This document shows, in pieces, positions 35,001 through 42,060 of a stretch of 64,000 nucleotides of DNA. The notes under the pieces are model-generated. The model worked only from the letters and a program-made list of their open reading frames with translations. It was not told the origin of the DNA and searched no databases. The stretch's first letter is position 1; each line of letters starts with the position of its first letter. The stretch comes from Leeuwenhoekiella blandensis MED217 (GTDB taxonomy: Bacteria > Bacteroidota > Bacteroidia > Flavobacteriales > Flavobacteriaceae). The stretch is taken from the NCBI RefSeq assembly GCF_000152985.1, contig NZ_CH672395.1, forward strand, positions 351,849-415,848, given 5' to 3'. Both the position numbers and the translations under genes were made by a program.

Positions 35001-37029
35001 CTATGTTTTTTTTCGATTCTTGTGATTTCTGAAATATATAAATCAGGATAACGATCATTAATATGAACAGCCCGAAGATGATAAACACGCGGTAATTAGA
35101 CCAGAAAATGTCAAATTTGCTTTGAATATCGTCTTTGTTTACGATTCCATCTGTGTTTTTTAGGTCAAATACATAGGCTTCATCTGCGCTAGCCAAAACA
35201 AGATTTCCTCTTTTATAAGAATCATCTTTATCAATTGTAGTGATCAAAAGATCTAAAATGGCTGCATCTCCATTAGGTACATACATAAACATTGCACGCG
35301 CATCACCTATTTTAAACAGCTGGTTTGTGCCAATTGCATCAGCGTAGGCAAGGTCAAAATATCTGCTATAATCATCTTTCTCAAATTCATAATAAGCGGC
35401 GTTCAATTCAAAATAAGGCTTAGAGGTCGCTGCAAATTCGGTTATTGATTGCGACTTTGAAGAAATGATAATAGGGTTATAGTGAAGTGTCTTGGTCTTT
35501 AGACTATCTACTGGAAAAATCTTTGGAAATACGTGACGACTGCTTTTGGGGTTCGGATTCATAAATCCTATCAATGTGCTTAAAGCAGTTATTTGATCTC
35601 TATTAAAAGGGATGTCAAGATAGATGGCCGGTGCTTCGGTTAAAAAGTTTTCAGGAAAATTAAAGAGATCAAGATCTTCATCTTCTTGATACGAAATGGC
35701 TTTAAAATTTGAATTCTCAAGGTCTAGTTGGGCATAAAAGGAAACAGGGTTTTCAATACAAAGGCCGCCAGCGGGCACATAATAATACTCTACTTTGACT
35801 GAGGTGTTTTTATCTAAGTTGAGTTTTTCAAATACAAGGCTTTCTTCAAATGCACCGGTATGATCAAGTGCTTCGCTAAATTTTAAAACATTGTCGAGAT
35901 AAATATTAACATAGGCTTGCTCTTGCTCGTTTATAGGGCGGTGCTTAAAAGACAAGTTAAATTCAAGTTCGGTAAGGCTAGGCCCAAAAACAGCTCGAGA
36001 AAGATTAAATTCTTTGGTAAGTTTTCCAATCCCTTCTGTCACCTCTTGTTGTACACCTAGTTGCTTAAGATTAACCTCTTGATCGATTGATAAACCGGTA
36101 TAGGTCATATCGATTCCCTCTTTAACGCTATACCTGCTAGTGTAGGCGCTTTGAAGGATGTCTAGGTCTAGTAAACTTTGTGCTGCTTTGTTAAAGCTTG
36201 ATGTGCTTGTTCCTGTAACCACTAAAGTTTGCACCGGAGAAGGTGTAGCATCTGCCGAAGCATTTTCTAATGAGTCTAGTGTATGTAACTCAATCAACCC
36301 GTCAGATTGTGGTTCTTTTGTTGTAGCTGTTTGCAAGGTTGCGGGCAGCTTTTCAAATTCTGAAAGTGTGATGCTGTTGGAATGTTGTGCAGAATATACC
36401 GCCGGTATACTGTCTATTTTAAGGGGTTTACCGAATTCACGCTCAAAGAAAAACTGAATGTATGCCGCATAGTTGATAACATCATAAGACGGATTCTCAG
36501 GAATTAAAAGCTGGTCTACTTTTGGTATAAATTGAGCAATAGTCTTTGGCTTTTTATACGACTTGTCATAATCTAGTGTAATCGAGGAGGAGGCTAAACG
36601 GCGTACCCAAACTGCACCTTCATTATAAAGTTCGCACACATCCCCGGTGATCGAAAAATTATTTAGCACTTCGATCTTTAGGTAGCCCGAAACAATATCA
36701 TCTGCATCAAAAGGTGCCGTAAAACTAAGGCTGTGATCTTCTTCTAAAGGAGATTTTGTTGCTAACGGGGTGTCTGCTACGATCAGGGTCACAAAACTTT
36801 TGCTAGCCTCTATGGCCTGAGAGGTTTTAAAATCTAATTGAATGCTGTTTTGCTCCAAAAGAAGCGCACGATTAACAGGTATAAAATAACTTACTTTAGT
36901 ATGAGTACCCCAGGCAATGGTTTCTTCAGGGTAGCCAAAATCAGTAAACTCGTAGGTTTTTTGAGCGCTGATCGAAAAAATGTTCAGTAGCCCAAAAACC
37001 GCTAATCCAACTAATTCTTTATAATGCAT
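34987..37029 (-). CDS. BcsB-like periplasmic subunit of a polysaccharide synthase
   Basis: The 680-residue protein has a signal peptide (to SAQ near residue 22), a large beta-rich periplasmic region and one C-terminal membrane anchor (FWSNYRVFIIFGLFILMIVILIYIF, about 640-665) followed by a short basic tail. The repeated unit 'LTELEFNLSFKHRPI... LKFSEAL... LVFEKLNLDKNTSVKVEYYYVPAGGLC' and the paired 'GYLKIEVLNNFSITGDVCELYNEGAVWVRRLASSSITLDY' are the duplicated carbohydrate-binding/flavodoxin-type pattern of BcsB, which guides the nascent chain through the periplasm and tethers the synthase. It is the second gene of the operon, 31 bases after the kinase gene, and overlaps the outer-membrane protein gene by 14 bases. 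Confidence 0.85.
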   Translation of the reverse strand: MHYKELVGLAVFGLLNIFSISAQKTYEFTDFGYPEETIAWGTHTKVSYFIPVNRALLLEQNSIQLDFKTSQAIEASKSFVTLIVADTPLATKSPLEEDHSLSFTAPFDADDIVSGYLKIEVLNNFSITGDVCELYNEGAVWVRRLASSSITLDYDKSYKKPKTIAQFIPKVDQLLIPENPSYDVINYAAYIQFFFEREFGKPLKIDSIPAVYSAQHSNSITLSEFEKLPATLQTATTKEPQSDGLIELHTLDSLENASADATPSPVQTLVVTGTSTSSFNKAAQSLLDLDILQSAYTSRYSVKEGIDMTYTGLSIDQEVNLKQLGVQQEVTEGIGKLTKEFNLSRAVFGPSLTELEFNLSFKHRPINEQEQAYVNIYLDNVLKFSEALDHTGAFEESLVFEKLNLDKNTSVKVEYYYVPAGGLCIENPVSFYAQLDLENSNFKAISYQEDEDLDLFNFPENFLTEAPAIYLDIPFNRDQITALSTLIGFMNPNPKSSRHVFPKIFPVDSLKTKTLHYNPIIISSKSQSITEFAATSKPYFELNAAYYEFEKDDYSRYFDLAYADAIGTNQLFKIGDARAMFMYVPNGDAAILDLLITTIDKDDSYKRGNLVLASADEAYVFDLKNTDGIVNKDDIQSKFDIFWSNYRVFIIFGLFILMIVILIYIFQKSQESKKNIVDEN

Positions 37030-37060
37030 AATTCAATTTTATATGAAAAATCTATTGCTG

Positions 37061-38386
37061 TTAACTGCTGTGTGTAAATTCAACCAAAAATTCAAAACCC
37101 AATGATTTTGATGAGCTGTATCTTAGATGACCATCTAAGAGCTCAATGTTATTCTTGGCGATACTTAGACCTAGACCTTGGTTGCTTTTTCCATCATCCA
37201 TCTGGTAATCTCCAATATTTCTAAAGTACGACTCCAGTTGCGACATTGGGATGCCTGTTGTTCTGTTAACCAACTCTAGGATTATAAGATCTTGATAATT
37301 TCTTGAGATCACCTGGATCGTATCGTTATTCTTAGAAAATCTGATGGCATAGTTCATCAGATTATAAATTGCAGTATTGGCAATATTCTTATCAACATAC
37401 ACCATTGATTTTTCAGCCTGAAGGTCAAGCTCGAGCTTGATGTTTTGTGCAGAGGTTTTCTCAAAAAGGTTTACTCGGTTACTGCTGACCAGGCTATGCA
37501 GGTCTATCATAGTTTTGTCAAGTACCGCTTGTTCTACGTGGTCGTCATTAAATTTGTTGAAGAAGGTGTTTTCGCCAGATGCATCCCCTAGTAGGTTTTT
37601 TATCATACTCAAGTAATCGTTTTGTTCTGGCTTTAAAACATATTGATTATCTAGTTCGATTAGTTCTATCAAGGACTCAATACTTCCGAGTTTATTCTTA
37701 AGATCGTGTCTAAAGACTTTAGCACTGTTTTTATACGTTGTAATTTTCTGGGTTTTTAAGTTGTTCTCTTTTTGAAGGTTTGCATTGAGCCGTTCTACCT
37801 CTTTTTTGGTTTGAGTAAGCGTATAGTTTTCTAGAATTTCATCCTTAAGTCTCAGCATTTTTAATGAAGGGAAAGTGATACTTATCGCTGCGATGGCAAG
37901 AACCGTGTATATACCGTGTTCTTCTAAAGACGAAAAATCGATTATTGCATAGTAATCCATAACAATGATCAAAACACATAAGAAGATGCACTGAAAAATC
38001 CCATTTCTGAATGTCCAAATCGCAATACTATTGAACGTAACCAAGGCTAAGGCAATAAGCGAAAAATATAGGTAGTACCCTATTGCATTATCTACAAGAG
38101 CAATACTATAGACAAAAAGAAAGTTTAATAACACCAACGTCAAATGTAAAATTGGTGAGGGGTTTTTAAGTATTTTTGATAACAAAAAATTAGATATCGC
38201 AATTAAAAACAACGTACAAACGTTAAAGAAGGTAAGGATGATATAGAAATTTTCTAAAAGCAGAAAATCAAGTATGGAAATAAATATTAGAAAAAAAATG
38301 GATCCCCAGACAAGGATGTTCGATGATTTCCATATCTCCTTTTGGAGTTCCTCTAAAAAAAAGTGTTTAGACAGCTTAGGCTCCAT
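37061..38386 (-). CDS. Multi-pass sensor histidine kinase with unusual ATP-binding motif
   Basis: The 441-residue protein has about six transmembrane segments in residues 25-190, a coiled-coil linker (NYTLTQTKKEVERLNANLQKEN), and a DHp helix with the candidate phospho-acceptor in VFRHDLKNKLGSIESL. The C-terminal HATPase domain keeps the N box (NTAIYNLMNYAIRFS) and the G2 box (SNQGLGLSIAKNNIELLDGH), but the G1 box reads LVNRTTGIP where DNGxGI is usual, so the adenine-contacting Asp and one Gly are missing. Activity may be reduced or the domain may be a regulatory pseudokinase. It is the first gene of the exopolysaccharide operon and has no DNA-binding partner nearby; the CheY-like protein at the operon's end is the obvious partner. 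Confidence 0.85.
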   Translation of the reverse strand: MEPKLSKHFFLEELQKEIWKSSNILVWGSIFFLIFISILDFLLLENFYIILTFFNVCTLFLIAISNFLLSKILKNPSPILHLTLVLLNFLFVYSIALVDNAIGYYLYFSLIALALVTFNSIAIWTFRNGIFQCIFLCVLIIVMDYYAIIDFSSLEEHGIYTVLAIAAISITFPSLKMLRLKDEILENYTLTQTKKEVERLNANLQKENNLKTQKITTYKNSAKVFRHDLKNKLGSIESLIELIELDNQYVLKPEQNDYLSMIKNLLGDASGENTFFNKFNDDHVEQAVLDKTMIDLHSLVSSNRVNLFEKTSAQNIKLELDLQAEKSMVYVDKNIANTAIYNLMNYAIRFSKNNDTIQVISRNYQDLIILELVNRTTGIPMSQLESYFRNIGDYQMDDGKSNQGLGLSIAKNNIELLDGHLRYSSSKSLGFEFLVEFTHSS

Positions 38387-38427
38387 AGGCTTTGGTAGAT
38401 TGCTAAACGAATTTACTTAATAAAAAT

Positions 38428-39465
38428 ATGAATTCTAATATTTTAAAATATTTTATCATAAATTTTTTTACAATCTGTACGATTTTTACTACAAGATCTC
38501 AAGGTGTCAATTGCACCGGCTTAGAAAAAACTTGGAAATCTCGAAAGTCTATTAATTATAGCTATTATAAAGCAGATATTGAAAAATTGAAGATTAACGG
38601 TTTTAAACACATAAGACTCCCTGTAGATCTTAATTATTTTTTGAATGATGCCGATAAACGTGAAAAATACAAGTTCAAAAGATTGATTAAGCGCATAGTT
38701 AAAGGCACCGCTAAAGCGCATATGAGTTTGATTATTTCAAACTTTAATCACGGGCTCAACCTTGAAAACTATACTAAAGAATCAGATCGTGTTTCTAAAA
38801 ATTGGATTGAACTGCTCAACATGCTTTCAGAAAATGAAATAGCAGTTGATCATATTTATTTAGACATTGTTAACGAACCCGTTTTATATCCAAAAGAATG
38901 GGAGGTTTCAGCATTAAAAATTATACGTGGCATAAGAGAAGTTCATCCTAATGTAGTGGTGATCTATGGAGCGTCTAACTACAACAGCATTTATGAATTG
39001 TCTAGAACAAAACCACTTCCGCTCGATAACATAATCTACGGTTTCCATTTCTATGAACCTTTTCTATTTACGCATCAGGGTACATCCTGGACGGGTGATC
39101 AAAATGCTACATTAGGTATTCCGTTTCCGTATCCAGATTCAACAACAACTGTCAAAATGCCGCAATTGGCACCTCAAGCGATTCATACTGCAGGTGAAGT
39201 CAATTATAAAGACTATGATAAGACCGGAACGTATCAAGCCATCAGCGATAAATTAGCTTGGGTAAAAAATTGGAAAGAGCTTTACAAGGTTGAAGTCTGG
39301 TGTACCGAATACGGTGTGACCAAGAATGCCGATGAGCCATCCCGATTACATTATTTAAATGCGGTAAATCAAGTGCTTCGTGATTATAATATCAGGGGTT
39401 ATGTCTGGGAATATAAAGGGAATTTTGGAGTCAAGGAATTCATCATAAAGAAGCAGATACATTGA
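38428..39465 (+). CDS. Secreted glycoside hydrolase family 5 (cellulase-like)
   Basis: The 345-residue protein has a signal peptide (about residues 1-25) and a (beta/alpha)8 GH5 core: HIRLPVDLN (conserved Arg), LDIVNEPVLYP with the acid/base Glu, GFHFYEPFLFTHQG (conserved His/Tyr), and VWCTEYGVT with the nucleophile Glu, then YVWEYKGNFGV with the substrate-stacking Trp. All catalytic residues are present. GH5 enzymes cut beta-1,4-glucans, mannans and related chains. It is divergent from the synthase operon with only 41 bases between the two starts, as for the glucanases (BcsZ) of cellulose loci, so it probably trims or releases the polymer made there. Confidence 0.88.
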   Translation: MNSNILKYFIINFFTICTIFTTRSQGVNCTGLEKTWKSRKSINYSYYKADIEKLKINGFKHIRLPVDLNYFLNDADKREKYKFKRLIKRIVKGTAKAHMSLIISNFNHGLNLENYTKESDRVSKNWIELLNMLSENEIAVDHIYLDIVNEPVLYPKEWEVSALKIIRGIREVHPNVVVIYGASNYNSIYELSRTKPLPLDNIIYGFHFYEPFLFTHQGTSWTGDQNATLGIPFPYPDSTTTVKMPQLAPQAIHTAGEVNYKDYDKTGTYQAISDKLAWVKNWKELYKVEVWCTEYGVTKNADEPSRLHYLNAVNQVLRDYNIRGYVWEYKGNFGVKEFIIKKQIH

Positions 39466-39513
39466 TTTTTTACTTACTGCTTTAAATCCTTTTTAGTTGA
39501 AAAATAAGAGCAT

Positions 39514-39547
39514 AAAAAAAGCTCCTCAATTTCTTGAAGAGCTTTTT
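39514..39547. terminator. Bidirectional terminator between the GH5 gene and tRNA-Asp
   Basis: AAAAGCTCCTCAA and TTGAAGAGCTTTT form a 13-bp stem with one mismatch around TTTC, with A and T runs on both sides. It can end the GH5 transcript on the plus strand and the tRNA-Asp transcript on the minus strand. Confidence 0.8.
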
Positions 39548-39548
39548 G

Positions 39549-39622
39549 CGGTCTGGACGGGACTCGAACCCGCGACCCCATGCGTGACAGGCATGTATTC
39601 TAACCAACTGAACTACCAGACC
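39549..39622 (-). tRNA. tRNA-Asp (GTC)
   Basis: The minus strand folds to a full cloverleaf: acceptor GGTCTGG/CCAGACC, T8-A9, D arm GTTC..GAAT, anticodon stem CATGC/GCATG with loop CTGTCAC (anticodon GTC), and T arm GCGGGTTCGAGTCCCGT. The discriminator is G. CCA is not encoded. A terminator follows directly and a good promoter precedes it. Confidence 0.95.
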
Positions 39623-39679
39623 AATATTTTATGAACTTTGCAAGAGCAGAAGCGTTGATCATTTCCTTTCTTGCGGGTG

Positions 39680-39710
39680 CAAATATACATTCCTTTTTTA
39701 AGTGTGCAAA
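39680..39710 (-). promoter_or_regulatory. Bacteroidota-type promoter for tRNA-Asp
   Basis: On the minus strand TTTG, 19 bases, then TATATTTG: an exact match to the TTTG/TAnnTTTG form. It ends about 57 bases before the 5' end of tRNA-Asp. Confidence 0.75.
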
Positions 39711-39735
39711 CAAAAAATGAAAGTTTTTTTATTTC

Positions 39736-40668
39736 TTATAAAAACTGTTTTCGTTCTACTAAAAATGTGCTCAAAATTGGCGCAAAACCACGCTGTATAT
39801 CAGCACTTACATAGGTGATGTTGTATTGCGCGCATCGCAGTTTAAGTGCTGTAAAATAATCACTTACGGCTTTGTTGTATCCTTCTTTTACATTGTCAGA
39901 AAAAACATCGATGCTTTTTCCGGTCTCTACATCTTCGAATCGCTTGGGTGTGCTGTCAAAATCAAAATTTAATTCGGTAGCGCTATCGTAGGTATGAAAA
40001 AGCACGACTTCGTGCTTATTGTACTTCAAATGTTGCAAAGCTTCAAAGGTCTTTTCTTGTTGTAATTCGTTTTGAAAAAGATCACTGAATAAAAACACCA
40101 GCGAACGTCGTTTCAATTTTTCAGCAATAAAATGAAGATTAGCGTAGGTATCTGTTTTTTGCGCTTTGTCGGGTTGAATTAAAACCTGATTCAATTGATC
40201 GAGCAACATATGATGATGGCGCTCACTTCCTTTTTCCGGAGCATAGTAATCAAACTGCTCTGCATAAATGCTGAGTCCAACCGCATCCCGCTGCTTCCTC
40301 ATCAATTGCATAATAGCCGCACTTGCCAATACCGAAAACGCAATTTTATTAGGTTGATTAAAATCGGTTTGTTTGAGTTTAGGGTAGTGCATACTGCTGC
40401 TGTTGTCTATAATGAGATGACAACGCAGGTTGGTTTCTTCTTCGTAGCGTTTGGTGTATAACTTGTCTGAACGTGCGTACAGCTTCCAATCGATGTGCTT
40501 GGTACTTTCACCCGTATTGTAAACCTTATGCTCTGCAAATTCTGCAGAAAAGCCGTGAAACGGACTCTTATGCATCCCGCTAATAAAACCTTCTACCACT
40601 TGACCGGCGAGCAGTTCCAGATTATTGAAACCGGCAATGCTGTTAAGATGCGCCTGTAGATCGATCAC
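39736..40668 (-). CDS. DUF58 domain-containing protein (VWA-like)
   Basis: The 310-residue cytoplasmic protein has the DUF58 signature YNTGESTKHIDWKLYARSDKLYTKRYEEE followed by a von Willebrand A-like fold with a MIDAS-type strand HLIIDNSSSMHYP (Asp-x-Ser-x-Ser). Proteins of this family are usually encoded with MoxR AAA+ ATPases and BatA-type proteins and act in envelope or enzyme maturation. No MoxR gene lies beside it here: a ClpP-type protease gene precedes it by 105 bases, which contain an 8-bp inverted repeat. There are no transmembrane segments, so partners would have to be found elsewhere in the genome. Confidence 0.88.
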   Translation of the reverse strand: MIDLQAHLNSIAGFNNLELLAGQVVEGFISGMHKSPFHGFSAEFAEHKVYNTGESTKHIDWKLYARSDKLYTKRYEEETNLRCHLIIDNSSSMHYPKLKQTDFNQPNKIAFSVLASAAIMQLMRKQRDAVGLSIYAEQFDYYAPEKGSERHHHMLLDQLNQVLIQPDKAQKTDTYANLHFIAEKLKRRSLVFLFSDLFQNELQQEKTFEALQHLKYNKHEVVLFHTYDSATELNFDFDSTPKRFEDVETGKSIDVFSDNVKEGYNKAVSDYFTALKLRCAQYNITYVSADIQRGFAPILSTFLVERKQFL

Positions 40669-40707
40669 GTTTGTGGTTTAGGTTTCGGGGTTTTCAGATT
40701 GCAACTC

Positions 40708-40739
40708 GCAGTATCAGTTGACCGTATTTCGGATACTGC
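40708..40739. repeat. Inverted repeat in CTGC-rich spacer between clpP-like and DUF58 genes
   Basis: GCAGTATC and GATACTGC are perfect 8-base arms with a 16-base loop, followed by a run of CTGC-containing near-repeats (TGCCTACTGCTACTGC). The block sits between two minus-strand genes and lacks a T run on either side, so it is more like a dispersed intergenic repeat than a terminator. Confidence 0.5.
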
Positions 40740-40773
40740 CTACTGCTACTGCAAGCTGCTTACTGTTTTTTGA

Positions 40774-41319
40774 TTAAACGATTCCGTCTACGATTCCGTA
40801 GGCAACAGATTCTTCTGCACCCATCCAATGGTCACGGTTAAAATCTTTCATTACTTTATCAAAATCCTGCCCGCAGTTGTCAGCAAGAATTTTTGCACTC
40901 AACTCTTTGGTCTTTAAGATTTCCTGAGCGGTAATTTCAATGTCGCTTGCTTGTCCGCGTGCACCACCACTTGGCTGGTGAATCATCACACGGGCGTGTG
41001 GCTGAATGAAACGACGTCCTTTTTCACCTACCGAAAGTAAAATACTTCCCATACTCGCAGCCAGGCCGGTGCAAATGGTAGAAACCGGACTTTTAATCGA
41101 TTTGATCGTATCGTATATTGAAAATCCTGAAGTCACATATCCTCCCGGGCTGTTGATGTAAAATTGAATTTCGTCGTTGCTCAACGCGTCCAGATATAAT
41201 AAGCGATCTACGACGTGTTTTGCACTTTTATCGTCTACCTGACCCCATAAGAATACTTTGCGTTCTTCTAATAATTTAGCATCGATGAGATCTTGTGGTT
41301 TTCCTTTTTTAGTTTCCAT
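40774..41319 (-). CDS. ClpP-type ATP-dependent protease subunit, short paralogue
   Basis: The 181-residue serine protease has the full triad: Ser89 in GLAASMGS, His114 in VMIHQPSGGA and Asp163 in FNRDHWMGAEE. INSPGGYVTSGFSIYDT is the substrate-binding strand. It is shorter than standard ClpP (about 195-225 residues), chiefly at the N-terminal axial-loop end, and DRDH replaces the usual DRDN. Many Flavobacteriaceae carry two ClpP genes, so this may be the second, non-clpX-linked copy; no clpX or trigger-factor gene is adjacent. It should form tetradecamers with Clp ATPases in the cytosol. Confidence 0.88.
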   Translation of the reverse strand: METKKGKPQDLIDAKLLEERKVFLWGQVDDKSAKHVVDRLLYLDALSNDEIQFYINSPGGYVTSGFSIYDTIKSIKSPVSTICTGLAASMGSILLSVGEKGRRFIQPHARVMIHQPSGGARGQASDIEITAQEILKTKELSAKILADNCGQDFDKVMKDFNRDHWMGAEESVAYGIVDGIV

Positions 41320-41514
41320 TTTCTGAATTTTATTTGAATAGCGCTATGGCTTTTTCTATAGATTAACGTACAAAATTTAGTCTAACAAGTATACGCATTT
41401 AAGATATGAATTGCTCGTAAAATCTTGCAGAGACTGCTTGCATACAGCTAAAGTTTTACCTCGTAAACGGAGTTAGACAAGCCTTTGAAGATTAAACCCT
41501 TTAGCGTCGTTAAT

Positions 41515-41547
41515 AAAAAAGGTCTGACGCTACGTCAGACCTTTTTT
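41515..41547. terminator. Strong bidirectional terminator downstream of thioredoxin
   Basis: GGTCTGACG and CGTCAGACC make a perfect 9-bp stem with a CTA loop, extended by AAAAAA/TTTTTT to 15 pairs. It lies 38 bases after the thioredoxin stop on the minus strand. Confidence 0.9.
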
Positions 41548-41585
41548 ATAATGTACGTGTTTACTCAAATCAAGAGTATAAACTC

Positions 41586-41903
41586 TTAAAGTAAACCGTC
41601 AATAGCTTCTGTGTATACATTTTTTGGAGCAACACCTACCTGGCGACCTACAACTTCACCGCCTTTAAACATCAAAACGGTTGGGATGTTACGCACACCA
41701 TACTTAGCAGCAAACTCCTGATTAGCATCAACATCAAGTTTACCTACAACGGCTTTACCATCATACTCTGTGCTGATCTCTTCAATTACAGGTCCTACCA
41801 TTCTACAAGGTCCGCACCAAGCAGCCCAAAAGTCTACCAATACAGGCTTGTCAGATTGTAATACGGTTTCTTCAAAATTTGCGTCTGTTATTTCTAGTGC
41901 CAT
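41586..41903 (-). CDS. trxA: Thioredoxin
   Basis: The 105-residue cytosolic protein has the complete thioredoxin fold with active site WCGPC (Cys30 and Cys33 in DFWAAWCGPCR), the buried Asp in LVDFW, the cis-Pro in VRNIPTVLMF and the C-terminal helix. It reduces protein disulphides and supplies electrons to enzymes such as ribonucleotide reductase. It has its own terminator and a TAnnTTTG-type motif upstream, so it is probably monocistronic. The polymerase gene upstream ends 157 bases away on the same strand. Confidence 0.95.
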   Translation of the reverse strand: MALEITDANFEETVLQSDKPVLVDFWAAWCGPCRMVGPVIEEISTEYDGKAVVGKLDVDANQEFAAKYGVRNIPTVLMFKGGEVVGRQVGVAPKNVYTEAIDGLL

Positions 41904-41929
41904 TTTAATTCTGTTATTAGGTTATAATG

Positions 41930-41963
41930 CAAAATTAGTCAATTATTTTTCCAAAGCTTACAA
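41930..41963 (-). promoter_or_regulatory. Candidate promoter of trxA
   Basis: On the minus strand TAATTTTG (41930-41937) matches TAnnTTTG exactly. A TTG lies 23 bases upstream (41961-41963), longer than the 18-19 seen at the tRNA promoters, so the -33 part is uncertain. Confidence 0.45.
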
Positions 41964-42060
41964 CCAGCGAATTAGATTTGACTATGTTTTAATCAGTTAA
42001 ATTGATTTTTGAATGCCTTAAGATCATATTTCGATTTTGGGCTGATCTATTGTTTTGCCA

